Assembly (NCBI GenBank): GCA_022538095.1
Contig: JAKYXN010000017.1
Span: forward strand, 21,713-85,712
Direction: 5' to 3'
DNA from: Puniceicoccaceae bacterium K14
GTDB lineage: Bacteria; Verrucomicrobiota; Verrucomicrobiia; Opitutales; Opitutaceae
Length of the DNA stretch: 64,000 nucleotides
Shown piece after piece: positions 9,081 through 18,984 of the stretch. The notes under the pieces were generated by a model. It worked only from the letters and a program-made list of their open reading frames with translations. It did no database searches and was not told the DNA's origin. Position numbers and translations under genes: made by a program. The number at the start of each line of letters is the position of its first letter. Position 1 is the stretch's first letter.

Positions 9081-10181
9081 TTATTCAACTGTGCTTCCTT
9101 CGGGCTGCTCTGTCTCTTCTTCTGTTGAATCCTCTTTTGGCTCCTCTATGGATATTTCTTCCGTGAGATCTGAGATTGATTTAACGAGGTTCGTGAATAG
9201 GTAGGACGAAACTTCGAAAGCGGCTTTATCCATATATTGATTTATAGGTGCACCGTCTTCTGAGGACGTAATCTTTATGAATACAGGTCCCGCCGGTTCT
9301 GTTGCGGGTTCGCTGTCTTCTTTGTCGCTACCGTTGCCCAGAACGACTTCGGGTTTACGACCTATCACGATAGAGTAGGCTGTGCCATCAGCCTGTTTGA
9401 AAGAGAACGAACGATTGTATTGTTTCGCAGTTTGAACTTTTTCATCGTCGATTTCAGCTAGGTCGGTAAAACGAATTGTCTCTAACTGTTTTAACAATGA
9501 TTCGACAGCGTCTTGCTTTATGGAGCGATTTGTTTGAGCTAAGGGTGAGATCTCAGCCCAGTCGCTTTCGGAGTCTACTCGGTTGAGGTTGAGCGATTCT
9601 CCTTCCACCGTGCTCAAGTTAAATTCAGTAAGCGAGTCGGTCTCAATCGAGATAAGCTCCTTGCTGAGCCAGTTCAAGGGTGTGGATTCAAGGCGTATTG
9701 CTGTGTCGACGAGGTACGCTTTTTCTTCATTTCCAAACCTAATAATTTGGCGACCATTGTCTGCGTTCTTACCGATTTCAATGGTTTGAATAAGATCTCC
9801 CTTTGTATCCAAAAAGGATAGCGTTTCGTTTCCTTCTAGGCCCAAATCGGACAATCGATCTTTGTTACTTGTAGCTAGACGTATGACTTCAACTTTGGTG
9901 ATTTCGTTTATGAGGTTCGATAGCTTGGAAAAGTCAATTGGCATCGAATAACGTTCTTCGAGGAGCCACTGATTTTCTGCTTGATCGAGTTTTAAGGTGA
10001 TATCGGAATCATTCGAAGAAATATTTACCGACCCCAAGGGGCTTAATGATTCTTGAGTAATAACTTTTGTTTCGATTCGATCATCGGTTTTTGTCTTCGA
10101 ATTCGGGTTTCCTGTCAGGAGAATTATAGCAGAAATCGCGAATAAGACGCCTGCACTGATGTATAAGTTTTTAATATTCAT
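9081..10181 (-). CDS. DUF4340-domain protein of the Gld-like ABC operon
   Basis: This 366-residue protein has a single N-terminal membrane anchor (about residues 5-25). A periplasmic body follows, built of repeated threonine/leucine-rich segments of DUF4340 type (for example NLINEITKVEVIRLATSN). A Glu/Thr-rich C-terminal tail ends the protein. DUF4340 proteins routinely follow GldG-like proteins. It is the last gene of a four-gene minus-strand operon, 8 bases after the GldG homologue. Its role is unknown and is probably structural in the transporter-associated complex. Confidence 0.75.
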   Translation of the reverse strand: MNIKNLYISAGVLFAISAIILLTGNPNSKTKTDDRIETKVITQESLSPLGSVNISSNDSDITLKLDQAENQWLLEERYSMPIDFSKLSNLINEITKVEVIRLATSNKDRLSDLGLEGNETLSFLDTKGDLIQTIEIGKNADNGRQIIRFGNEEKAYLVDTAIRLESTPLNWLSKELISIETDSLTEFNLSTVEGESLNLNRVDSESDWAEISPLAQTNRSIKQDAVESLLKQLETIRFTDLAEIDDEKVQTAKQYNRSFSFKQADGTAYSIVIGRKPEVVLGNGSDKEDSEPATEPAGPVFIKITSSEDGAPINQYMDKAAFEVSSYLFTNLVKSISDLTEEISIEEPKEDSTEEETEQPEGSTVE

Positions 10182-10189
10182 CTTATTTC

Positions 10190-12043
10190 CTAAATTTTTC
10201 TTTGCTTGCGGGCTTTAAAGAAGAGAATTCCAAATATCGTTAGAGCGATAGGAGCCCAGAGGAGGTTAGCGGTCGCCAATGTTGTGCCTAAATTTTCAAT
10301 ACGGCTTCTCATGTTTCTTCTAATGTTTCGAATTTCTCCATTGAGAGCGGCCTCTTGTTCGCGGAATTCGCTAAGTGACTTTTCTAGTTCGGGTGAGGCC
10401 ACTATAAGCCCGCTGCCTTGTTGCGTTTGCAATATTTCTTGGATTTGAGTTTGGATTTCACGTTGTTGGTCTTCCATTTCTTGGAGCTTGGCTTGGAAGG
10501 CTTGTTGAGCTTCGACTTCCATTGCATCAACTACGGTAAAGCTCCGTGTCTTTGTCCCTTTACTACGAATACCAATCAAATCTTCGCTTCCTGCTAGGTA
10601 ATCAACGTAGTTTGATGCGAGCTGTTGATTGTTGTTGATTGGTTGAATGGCTGTCATTCCAAGGAAGTTTTGGCGTTGAAGCGAGAACTGGTCGAGTAAC
10701 CAATCTGTATCGCCAATTACGAATACATTGCTTTTGCCCTCTGTTAGAGTGTCTTGAGAGTTATCCGTGTTATCATCTTCCTCATCGTTGTTTGGTGAGG
10801 TTGGTTTCCCATTGGGGAAGGCCGTCTTGAAGGTTCCGCTTAATTGGGCGGCTACCACGAATGACTCGTCGCTAGCTTGCATCTGACGCATTGCTTGGGC
10901 AGGTTGCATAAATGCAAGCATCATGGAGTTGATCGTTCCTACGTTTTCGCTTGATGTGAGTAGAGGGGTGAGCTCTAGCTCACTCGATTCTTCTAATGAG
11001 AAAGAACCTGCTTCGAGTAAGAGGAGGTCTTCGAGTTCACCGAGTGGAAGAATGGCGTTGTCCATGTTCTCTGTGCCGAACCTTAACCAAGTTGGTTCTG
11101 CTCTCCCGGGCTGAGTGAAGGCCAAATCTTTATCTGCGATTACATTTCCTGAATCAAAGCTAAGTCCCCAAGTAGAGAACAAGGTTTCCAATGTGCTGGA
11201 ATTGCCACCACCTTGTTGACCAAACATGTGATTTTGACTGTTTTGAGATCGCATTAAAAGTGACGAGGGATCGACGGCTATGAAAGCGGGCTTACCTGCT
11301 AGGATTAATTGATCGATTTCAAAGAGTAACTGATCGTCCAATGCTTGCGGGTGGATAATCATTAGCATGTCGATGTCCTCAGGGAGAGACTGAGCCGTCT
11401 CTTCAATTGTTACTAAGTCGTACTGAGATGTGAGTGACTCGACAATGTATTGAGATTGTTGTGTTGGTTGCCCGGGCATTTGAAATAGGGGGGCTTGTAA
11501 TGGGAGGCCACTTAAGAAACCCAATCGTGGTTTACTTATCAGCTGAGCTTCGTAAATGAGTTTGGATAGGTCGTGCTCAAGGAAGTCTTCTTTGTTTATG
11601 TCGAAAAAGGCTATTGTCTTTTCTACGTCTCCTTGGCTCGCCACTAGTCCAAGATAAACCTGATCTCCTGAAACTGAGACAGAGGCTCCTTGTAGGCCGG
11701 AAGCGATAGCATTTTCCTCTTCCTTAGAATCCGGTTCTGGTGAAAGGATATTGAGGATGAGCTTATTTTTCGAGGCCTTGACATACTGCTTTAGCATCTG
11801 CTCGATTCGCGATGCAAAATTTTTGTATTGGATAGGCAAGTCTTCGTTGCCTCTCGTGTAGTAGAAGTCGAGCGTGACAGGTTCTTCGATTTTAGAAATG
11901 AGAGATTTGCTGTTCTTGGAAAGCGTATAGCTTTTCTCTGCGCTAAAGTCGAAGCGTAATGGAATAGATGATATAATAAAGTGAAGGAGAAGGGCGTTGA
12001 TAAGTATCAGCGCTCCAGCATGAATTTTTTGTCCTGTTTTCAT
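10190..12043 (-). CDS. GldG-family ABC-type auxiliary transport protein
   Basis: The 617-residue protein has one N-terminal helix (about 9-29), a long periplasmic region and a C-terminal helix just before the basic tail. The start FDFSAEKSYTLS and the region FLSGLPLQAP are typical of the GldG / ABC-type uncharacterised transport system family. A coiled-coil of Glu/Gln precedes the last membrane segment. In Bacteroidetes GldG works with GldA and GldF in gliding. In other phyla the same trio is common without motility, so no gliding role is claimed. It sits between the permease and the DUF4340 gene. Confidence 0.85.
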   Translation of the reverse strand: MKTGQKIHAGALILINALLLHFIISSIPLRFDFSAEKSYTLSKNSKSLISKIEEPVTLDFYYTRGNEDLPIQYKNFASRIEQMLKQYVKASKNKLILNILSPEPDSKEEENAIASGLQGASVSVSGDQVYLGLVASQGDVEKTIAFFDINKEDFLEHDLSKLIYEAQLISKPRLGFLSGLPLQAPLFQMPGQPTQQSQYIVESLTSQYDLVTIEETAQSLPEDIDMLMIIHPQALDDQLLFEIDQLILAGKPAFIAVDPSSLLMRSQNSQNHMFGQQGGGNSSTLETLFSTWGLSFDSGNVIADKDLAFTQPGRAEPTWLRFGTENMDNAILPLGELEDLLLLEAGSFSLEESSELELTPLLTSSENVGTINSMMLAFMQPAQAMRQMQASDESFVVAAQLSGTFKTAFPNGKPTSPNNDEEDDNTDNSQDTLTEGKSNVFVIGDTDWLLDQFSLQRQNFLGMTAIQPINNNQQLASNYVDYLAGSEDLIGIRSKGTKTRSFTVVDAMEVEAQQAFQAKLQEMEDQQREIQTQIQEILQTQQGSGLIVASPELEKSLSEFREQEAALNGEIRNIRRNMRSRIENLGTTLATANLLWAPIALTIFGILFFKARKQRKI

Positions 12044-12062
12044 TGCTTGGGTTTCCTGATGT

Positions 12063-12779
12063 TTATCGTTTTAGAATAATTATATTGATAGCTAAGAAGG
12101 CCGCTGTCGTCGTTAGAAAGAACGATAGGGCTGCGAGCTCGATTAACCCGCGAGTCATAGTTTGAAAATGTATCAAATAACTGAAGTTACTGACTACGTT
12201 TGCAATTGCAGTGGGCAGTTTGTTGACAAGTGATGCGAGAAACTGAGAACCCAATACTGTAGCAAAGAAGCAAATGAGAACGCTGATTACGAATGCGATC
12301 ACTTGGTTTTTAGTCATCGCGGAGCACAAGGAACTAATCGAGAGGAAGGACCCAGCGATTAACAAACATGCGAAGTAACCGGAGATGATTTTCCCCCAAT
12401 CTGGATCGCCTAGATAACCTGTTGTGATGGCGAGGGAGAAGGTTAAGCCAAGAGCGATTCCGATGAAGCCCCATGCTGCAAGAAATTTTGCGATAACTGC
12501 AGAACTAATAGAAATAGGAAGGGTCATTAACAATTCGATACTGCCAGATCTATTTTCCTCTGCCCACAGTCTCATTCCCGTCGCTGGAATAAAGAATAGA
12601 AATATCCAAGGCACGAACGAGAAAAATATGTCTAGAGATGCTTGGTTGCTTCTGTAGTAGCCGCTGAAGAAGGCGAGACCGACTGCGAGCAAGTGGAAAA
12701 CGGCTAGGATTACATAGCCAACAGGAGAACGGAAATAGCCTAAGAACTCCTTTTTGAGAATGGGTAAGAGTGTGTTCAT
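12063..12779 (-). CDS. ABC transporter permease (GldF/ABC-2 type)
   Basis: This 238-residue membrane protein has six hydrophobic segments. It opens with LLPILKKEFLGYFRSPVGYV, the typical amphipathic start of ABC-2 permeases, and carries MRLWAEENRSGSIELLMTLP, the conserved cytoplasmic loop that contacts the ATPase. The start overlaps the end of the ATPase gene by four bases, so the pair is translationally coupled. The substrate is unknown. Confidence 0.9.
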   Translation of the reverse strand: MNTLLPILKKEFLGYFRSPVGYVILAVFHLLAVGLAFFSGYYRSNQASLDIFFSFVPWIFLFFIPATGMRLWAEENRSGSIELLMTLPISISSAVIAKFLAAWGFIGIALGLTFSLAITTGYLGDPDWGKIISGYFACLLIAGSFLSISSLCSAMTKNQVIAFVISVLICFFATVLGSQFLASLVNKLPTAIANVVSNFSYLIHFQTMTRGLIELAALSFFLTTTAAFLAINIIILKR

Positions 12780-13504
12780 GCGTAACTGTTCTTATTGGTT
12801 AGTTCTCTAAATATTTCATCGATTTTTGCGCCAGGCTTGCGGGCCTTAAAATCTTCTGGGGATTCGTCCACGACTACGCGCCCTTCATCCACGATTATGA
12901 CGCGTGTGCATATCGCCTCGACTTCTTCCAAAATATGAGTGGATAGAATGATCGCTTTGTTCTCGGCCATTCCCTTGATCAGCTTACGAACCTCGTATTT
13001 TTGATTTGGGTCCAGTCCGTCTGTAGGTTCATCGAGGATGAGTACTGAGGGATCGTGTAAGATCGCTTGTGCGAGCCCAACACGCTGACGGTAACCTTTG
13101 GAAAGGGTTTCAATTGTTTGCCCTTGGACCTTTTGGAGATGGCACTTTATGATGACATCGCCTAGCCTATCACTGATCTCATCCTTTGCTGTTATTCCGC
13201 GAGCTTCTGCAACGTAGGTCAAAAATTCGACTACGGTCATTTCTGGATACGCCGCGCTGCTTTCAGGCAGATAGCCAACACGCTTTTTGACTTCGATTGG
13301 ATGCGTTTGCACATCGAATCCTTGTACTCGCGCTGTGCCGGATGTCGGGGAGAGGTATCCGGTAATCATTTTCATTGTGGTGGATTTGCCTGCGCCGTTC
13401 GGTCCGAGAAAGCCAAGGATTTCCCCTTTCTCGATAGTGAAAGAAACACCTTTGACGGCTTGCAGGCTTCCATAGCTCTTTTTAAGATTATCTACTTCAA
13501 CCAT
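12776..13504 (-). CDS. ABC transporter ATP-binding protein (GldA-like)
   Basis: All nucleotide-binding motifs are intact in 242 residues: Walker A GPNGAGKSTT, a Q-loop around VGYLPESSAAYPEMTV, the signature TLSKGYRQRVGLAQ, Walker B VLILDEPTDGLD and the switch His in STHILEEV. It is the first gene of the operon and powers the adjacent permease. Gene order ATPase-permease-GldG-DUF4340 is a well-known conserved unit. Confidence 0.95.
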   Translation of the reverse strand: MVEVDNLKKSYGSLQAVKGVSFTIEKGEILGFLGPNGAGKSTTMKMITGYLSPTSGTARVQGFDVQTHPIEVKKRVGYLPESSAAYPEMTVVEFLTYVAEARGITAKDEISDRLGDVIIKCHLQKVQGQTIETLSKGYRQRVGLAQAILHDPSVLILDEPTDGLDPNQKYEVRKLIKGMAENKAIILSTHILEEVEAICTRVIIVDEGRVVVDESPEDFKARKPGAKIDEIFRELTNKNSYA

Positions 13505-13693
13505 TTTTAATTTGGGATTTTGTTAGGGTTCAAAAGGACGAGAATCGCTAAATTTTGTTCCAAATTTAGGATCTTTCCTTTGAAGAAATTGAGATAGTAA
13601 GAGCTCGAAAAAAATCAAGCGCTCTTTGGGAAAAAAATCAGGAGATTTCTAATTGTCTGGAATAGCCAACTTTAAAGACCTTTACGCATTTAT

Positions 13694-15691
13694 TCAGTTG
13701 GCCCTAGCTAAAACTATGGGAGATTTTTCTGCCTTGATAATTTTTGAATAGAAATCCTGAATATCAGGGTAACTTGATGCAGGAACGGTTACGCTTTTCT
13801 CAATAAATTCGCGCTTATAGATGATAAAACCGTCCTCGATTTCGACATTCGCTTTGTAACTAGCAAACTCGCTTTCAAACGTGAGAGATTCGATTGATTC
13901 GTCGACTTTGAACCCTGGCGGGATACGTAGCTTAATCTCTAGATCTAACATTTTGGGGCGAAATTGAATTGGTTGGGTGCGTTCCTCTTTGTTGAAAGGA
14001 TGGCTTTCTATGCGGTCTATTATCGTTGGGTTTAAAACCAAAAACTTGCCTCCCATATTTTTTGCATAAACAGGGTATCCAAATGCTACTTGCGTTTCGA
14101 AATTGCGTGTAGTCTTTTCCAAATCCTCGATTGATTGAATTTCCAATCGAATTCGAGGAGTATCGTTGATCAGGCGTTTTTCCCATTTCTTTTTGTATTC
14201 GGTGTCGCCGCGATATTTTAAAATACTCCGTTCATCATTTGCTGCTTTGCCGTAGCGGGAAGAATGAAGGATAGCAATGAGTGAACCATCTGGGCGGAGT
14301 TCGGCTTCGATTCGGCTTTCAATTCTATTCTCTCGAGAATTAGCCTCTGGAAGTTTAGATAGGTGATTCCGTCCTTGTTTACCTACCAGAACCCAACCGT
14401 CTTGTTCGTCAAAAGGCAGTTCTCCGATCGGAGTTAGTTCAGAGGTAACATCAACATAAAGGAGATGACCGAGCTCACTATCTTCGACAACTGCTGGGGT
14501 TTTTATCGATTTATCAACTTCGACTGCTGCGATACAATGATTGAAATAGTAGGATGAGGGGATGTTTGCGATTACTCTTCTATTGTTGATAGCATTAACT
14601 GAGATCGAATATGAGTTAATTCCAACCGAACTTAGCATCGATCGAAACAAAGCTGTTTTGTCTTTGCAGTCTCCGTACCCAGTTCGAAACGTTTCTGCGG
14701 CGGGTCTTGGAGTGTAACCTCCGCCTTGAGCTACATCCATCCAAATTCCGGCGTAGGTTAGCTTCTTGGTGTAGTCGCCAATAGCTTTTATTTTTTCCCA
14801 GTCATTTTGGGTGTTTTTTGTGATTTCTTGTGCTTTATGCCTAATTTCTTCAGTAGGCTCAGCCATTGGATCCATAACCTTTGCTTTGTAGTTTGCAATC
14901 GATTCCCAGGATTCAAAATTTAAGGAATCTTCGGCTAGCTTGGATTGTTTTGGAGGGACAATATCGATTTGGATACTGCTAATTTGATGGCTTGTGCTAG
15001 GGGCTCGGTTTTCGCTTTTTCGCGCTTCGAGATTTCTCATTTCCCAAATAACTGTATCCCCCTCTCGTGACCCCATCGGGGCGTCGTATCTTAGGTTTTC
15101 TCGAATCATCCAATCTTGCGGGTATGTGATACTTAATCGAGAGAGTGCAATTGGGTTGTTACCTTGGAAGCGCCAGTAGTGTTGGGTGAAAATGGTTGCT
15201 CTTTCAGTTGTGTATTCGAAAGCGAATACACCTCCGTTGTGTGTTCTATTGGAGCCGTCGAATGATAGAACTCTGCTTTCTTGGTAGATTGAACCTCTAA
15301 TTTGCGCTTGGTCAGTTCTATCCCTCGACTTGTAAGAGTATACGTTTTCTTCAGAATCGATTGTCCAGGCTTTAAAATTCAAGATTTTGTCAGAGTCTCT
15401 TTGGTATCTTATGTTCGCTTTTGCGTATTTGCTCCCTTTGTTATCGATAACTTTGATGGCATATCTTATTGTACGCGTTAATTTGCCGTTTGAGTTTACT
15501 TGGTAAATTCCTTCGTCCCAAAGGGTGATAATTCCAGATTGATCATCTCCAGTCTCTTTGGGTGGCGGTGGTAGCTCCATGGCTTCCTGTATCCAATTTG
15601 GGAGTTTTTTTAGCGAATTAGCCGCTAACTCGTTAAAAAATATGGATTGGAGCACCACTAAAAACGCAATCGTTTTCTTAAGCATTTTCAA
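13694..15691 (-). CDS. DUF3857 / transglutaminase-like secreted protein, catalytic triad present
   Basis: This 665-residue protein has an N-terminal signal peptide (hydrophobic residues about 6-24 ending ELAANS). A DUF3857 domain (about 60-250) and a transglutaminase-like core follow. Cys342 in GYGDCKDK, His385 in FNHCIA and Asp414 in YVDVTSE form the expected triad, and the C-terminal part is beta-rich. The protein is probably periplasmic. The substrate is unknown. It lies 13 bases downstream of a paralogue lacking the triad, so both are likely made from one transcript. Confidence 0.85.
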   Translation of the reverse strand: MKMLKKTIAFLVVLQSIFFNELAANSLKKLPNWIQEAMELPPPPKETGDDQSGIITLWDEGIYQVNSNGKLTRTIRYAIKVIDNKGSKYAKANIRYQRDSDKILNFKAWTIDSEENVYSYKSRDRTDQAQIRGSIYQESRVLSFDGSNRTHNGGVFAFEYTTERATIFTQHYWRFQGNNPIALSRLSITYPQDWMIRENLRYDAPMGSREGDTVIWEMRNLEARKSENRAPSTSHQISSIQIDIVPPKQSKLAEDSLNFESWESIANYKAKVMDPMAEPTEEIRHKAQEITKNTQNDWEKIKAIGDYTKKLTYAGIWMDVAQGGGYTPRPAAETFRTGYGDCKDKTALFRSMLSSVGINSYSISVNAINNRRVIANIPSSYYFNHCIAAVEVDKSIKTPAVVEDSELGHLLYVDVTSELTPIGELPFDEQDGWVLVGKQGRNHLSKLPEANSRENRIESRIEAELRPDGSLIAILHSSRYGKAANDERSILKYRGDTEYKKKWEKRLINDTPRIRLEIQSIEDLEKTTRNFETQVAFGYPVYAKNMGGKFLVLNPTIIDRIESHPFNKEERTQPIQFRPKMLDLEIKLRIPPGFKVDESIESLTFESEFASYKANVEIEDGFIIYKREFIEKSVTVPASSYPDIQDFYSKIIKAEKSPIVLARAN

Positions 15692-15704
15692 AGTCGGGTT
15701 GAAG

Positions 15705-17741
15705 CTAGAGTGTGTCTGAAGTGCTCTTCAAGGTTATGCTGTGTTGATCTTGAGAATGCATATTATCGAAAACTCCTTTGATTGCTTTGTAGTGCTTCGG
15801 TAGAAGTTGCCTGACGGAAAATACGTGCTCTCTTGAATAGATCAATTGGTGCTTTGCTTTGTTGTATTGTAGCCCAGCCGTGTATTCGAAAAAATTGGGC
15901 ACGCTAAATGATTTAGGCGCAGAGGGGGCTTCGAGTTCGAATCCTTCAGGAAGTGTTATCGTGATATTGTCTAGGGTAGTGTATTTGTAGTTGAATTTTA
16001 TTTCCGTCTTACGTGTTTCGTTTGGGAATTCTGGTTCTTGATTTTTTGCAAACACTGATGGTGTTACGAATAGGCGGGAGCCGACGCTTTCTGCGTATTG
16101 TGGAATTTCTATATCATATGATATTGTGAGAGGTGTCGCTAGAGACGCGTCTTTTTGTAATTCAATTTTGCTAACGGTCGAGTTCGGCCAGTTTCGTTCC
16201 GCAACGTCTTCTACGAATTCACGGCTTTCTTCGTCACTGAATTTGTAGATTTCCTTGAGTATGTCGGCGGCTTCGTGACCAGTGAAAGTTGATTCCACTC
16301 GTCCTGACAGATTTCCGTCCGAATCAAGTTTAAAATCACCTGAGCTAGTCGCTTTAGAAAAATTAGGTTCCGAAATTGGTGTTCGTTTGAAATTCGCACT
16401 TTTTTTATCGGCAATTAGCACAACACCTCCTGCAACGTTCCAAGGAAGGTTACCATATTTGTAAAATGGTTCACCTACATCACAATAGATCCATTCGTCG
16501 CCGTCTTTCACAGCTACCATTAGAGATGGTAGGGTGATTTTGTAATTCTCTAGTGTATACAAAAACGGGTTGAGGTTTAAGTTTTCGTTGTAACACAAAC
16601 GAGCGTCGTATCCAGCGGCTCTCGCGAGGGCGCAAAAAAGCACATTGATATTGTTTGGCGTACCATAGCCCATCGTTAAGACTTTCTTCGCAGTGAAATC
16701 GTTATCCAGCTTTTTCCGATCTTCGGGCGACAATTCGCCAGGTTCTGCGTAGTGCGAATTTATTATTTCCGTACGACAAAATTCATAAATTGCCTCGAGA
16801 TCAGATTCGTACCGAGTTGATTTTACTATTTCACCCGCTTTCGCCTTTATTTCTTTACTCGTTGAGGCCTTTGTGGATACATCGCTGAAAAGGTCCTTAG
16901 CTATGGAATTCCAATAGCTCTTACCTGTCTCGAGTGTGTTCGTATGATAAAATGTTGTCCATGCGATCCCATGGCGCTTCTGAAGCTGATATGGCTCATC
17001 TGGGTACGCTGGCATGTTCTCCAACTGCATTGAGAAGAACCCCGAGCGTCCTTCTTCTAAATTTTTGCCGTTGGCTTTATAAGAGGTCCATTTGAATTTC
17101 CGTGTACCGTATACTTGAGCGGGGCGTATCTTTACATCTATCTTGCGAATTGGCCACGCCTCTTGAAGCTCATAAAAGTTAGTTCGGCTGTAATAGTTTG
17201 GGTCTAAGATGATTTTGTATTTATATTCCAAAATATCACCTACTTCTGCATTTGGGAGCGAAAAAGACTGTTTGCTGATTCTTCCATCTGAATCCTTTGC
17301 CACTACTTGAGAGTAGATGTCCTTCTTATTTAGTTCGATAATGCTACCGTCTTGTTTTACTATGCGGGCTTGTAAATCTCTTAGTTTTGCATTGGAGGCG
17401 AAGTATGGAATGTGAATGCGCTCAGATTGAGCGATGGCGGATTCTTGATAGAATTTAAGGCGATAGTATTTTTCTCGCTTTCGAGCTCCATTTTGGGAGT
17501 CGTCCGCCAGTTGTAGAACGTATAGAAATTCAGCAGCGGAATCCGGGTCGGAAAGACAGCTTGTTGCTGCGAGTTCTTCGTCTGAGATCGGGAGCCATGT
17601 GTCTCCTTTGGCAAAAGAAGAATAGGTTCCTAAGATCAGCACCGTAGCTAGGACTAGTTGGCGCCACGCGATGTATGCAGGAAAATTGGCCTGAAAGTTA
17701 GCACTGTGAATGAGGGAACAAAAAGGGGTTGAAGTAATCAC
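15705..17741 (-). CDS. DUF3857 protein with degenerate transglutaminase core
   Basis: This is a paralogue of the next gene in the operon: 678 residues with a signal-like hydrophobic segment (about 27-43) and DUF3857. In the transglutaminase-like core the position of the catalytic Cys is occupied by Pro362 (GYGTPNN replaces GYGDCKDK), and the His-bearing segment is also changed. Peptide-bond chemistry is therefore unlikely, and a binding role is more plausible. Similar inactive cores occur in other DUF3857 proteins. The start at 17741 gives an unusually long lead, and an ATG further in could also serve. Confidence 0.8.
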   Translation of the reverse strand: MITSTPFCSLIHSANFQANFPAYIAWRQLVLATVLILGTYSSFAKGDTWLPISDEELAATSCLSDPDSAAEFLYVLQLADDSQNGARKREKYYRLKFYQESAIAQSERIHIPYFASNAKLRDLQARIVKQDGSIIELNKKDIYSQVVAKDSDGRISKQSFSLPNAEVGDILEYKYKIILDPNYYSRTNFYELQEAWPIRKIDVKIRPAQVYGTRKFKWTSYKANGKNLEEGRSGFFSMQLENMPAYPDEPYQLQKRHGIAWTTFYHTNTLETGKSYWNSIAKDLFSDVSTKASTSKEIKAKAGEIVKSTRYESDLEAIYEFCRTEIINSHYAEPGELSPEDRKKLDNDFTAKKVLTMGYGTPNNINVLFCALARAAGYDARLCYNENLNLNPFLYTLENYKITLPSLMVAVKDGDEWIYCDVGEPFYKYGNLPWNVAGGVVLIADKKSANFKRTPISEPNFSKATSSGDFKLDSDGNLSGRVESTFTGHEAADILKEIYKFSDEESREFVEDVAERNWPNSTVSKIELQKDASLATPLTISYDIEIPQYAESVGSRLFVTPSVFAKNQEPEFPNETRKTEIKFNYKYTTLDNITITLPEGFELEAPSAPKSFSVPNFFEYTAGLQYNKAKHQLIYSREHVFSVRQLLPKHYKAIKGVFDNMHSQDQHSITLKSTSDTL

Positions 17742-17832
17742 CCTTAAGTTCTTGCTATTTAACCTGATTTTTCAAGGAGGTAATTGCTGAAAATACATAT
17801 TCCAATTACCTTTGCGTGGTGCAGAAAGCTGG

Positions 17833-18846
17833 CTACAAATCCATCGTATCCTGCTCGAGACTCGGTTCGATGTCAGGAATCGGCTCGTCTTTCAGATGTA
17901 TTGGAGGCTTGGATATTCTTCTGGAAAAATTGAGTTCGCGGTCTGCTACGATACGGTCGCAGATTTGCTGGATATGCATATTGAGCCACATTGTGGTGTT
18001 GCTATCGTCCACGTAGCGGGCTGGGCCATAGGAATGAATACGATTAGACTGAAGTAGGCGATCGTTTTGCTCGAACTCCTTTTTGTTGCCAGGCTTATAA
18101 ACGGCGTAGGCTTTCCCTCCGTATTTGCGAACGACGGCAAAGCTCGGTACGTCGCTGGGGCCGTCCGCGATGTAAATCATGTTTTGAAATGGGATGCGAC
18201 GATCCTCGGCGTTGAGCTTGGCGTTTACGTCGATGGCTTCGTTTTTGTTGGACCCTTTGTTAATCTCAAAAATGGCTCGGGTTTTCGTGGTATTGTCTAC
18301 CATTGAGCCGATTTGGCTGATCTCGAGGTCTGTCTCGATGGAAAATTCTTCCTGGCTTAAGAATCCAGGCATTAGTGGATTTTCGATGAATTCGCAGGCC
18401 CAAATCCCATCGACGTAATCGGCTATCTTGCTGCCGCGAATCATTTCTGCGATTCCGGTGCTGACGATATAATGCTCGATCTGGATATCGTGCTTGAGGT
18501 AATCCAGTTTGGACTTTGCGATTTGCCTGAGGGTTTCAAAAAAATCGGGGAGTCCTTCGTAGAATTCTATTTCCGCTCCGAGCTCGCGTAACATCGCGTT
18601 ATTGAGCCCTTTCATTTCTCCGTTTCGTACGCAGGTAAGGATGTGGTTCAGGTAGACGCTTTCGCCAGAGACTTTATAGCCGCGCTCTTTGTAGTGCTCG
18701 GAAAGGGCGTTCACTTCATCCCAGAAATTATCTTCATCTATTCCGAAGCGCTTGAAGAGGGGCTGCTGCATGTAGCCCGGAATCAAGGTTTTGTCGAAAT
18801 CCCAGATGAGTGCTATTTTGTTTTGCGTGTAAAGAGTTTGAGCCAT
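17833..18846 (-). CDS. HAD-superfamily phosphatase, phosphoserine-phosphatase-like
   Basis: Residues about 14-20 contain DFDKTLIPG, the nucleophile-bearing HAD motif I (Asp-x-Asp-x-Thr). A later YIADGPSDVPSFAV is motif IV with its acidic pair, and a helical cap lies between. The length of 337 exceeds classical SerB. The substrate is not evident. It is divergent from prfA, sharing a 138-bp upstream region. Confidence 0.82.
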   Translation of the reverse strand: MAQTLYTQNKIALIWDFDKTLIPGYMQQPLFKRFGIDEDNFWDEVNALSEHYKERGYKVSGESVYLNHILTCVRNGEMKGLNNAMLRELGAEIEFYEGLPDFFETLRQIAKSKLDYLKHDIQIEHYIVSTGIAEMIRGSKIADYVDGIWACEFIENPLMPGFLSQEEFSIETDLEISQIGSMVDNTTKTRAIFEINKGSNKNEAIDVNAKLNAEDRRIPFQNMIYIADGPSDVPSFAVVRKYGGKAYAVYKPGNKKEFEQNDRLLQSNRIHSYGPARYVDDSNTTMWLNMHIQQICDRIVADRELNFSRRISKPPIHLKDEPIPDIEPSLEQDTMDL

Positions 18847-18984
18847 GGAAAACGAGCTTGGAATTTGTTGCTTGGACGAAAAAGCGTGTCGTTGAAGTTA
18901 GGAAAGCTTTACTTTTCCAATAATCAATCTGCAAATGTCACGCTACTCGCTTATTAAGCGGGGCTTTCGAGTTTTAAAACAGGT

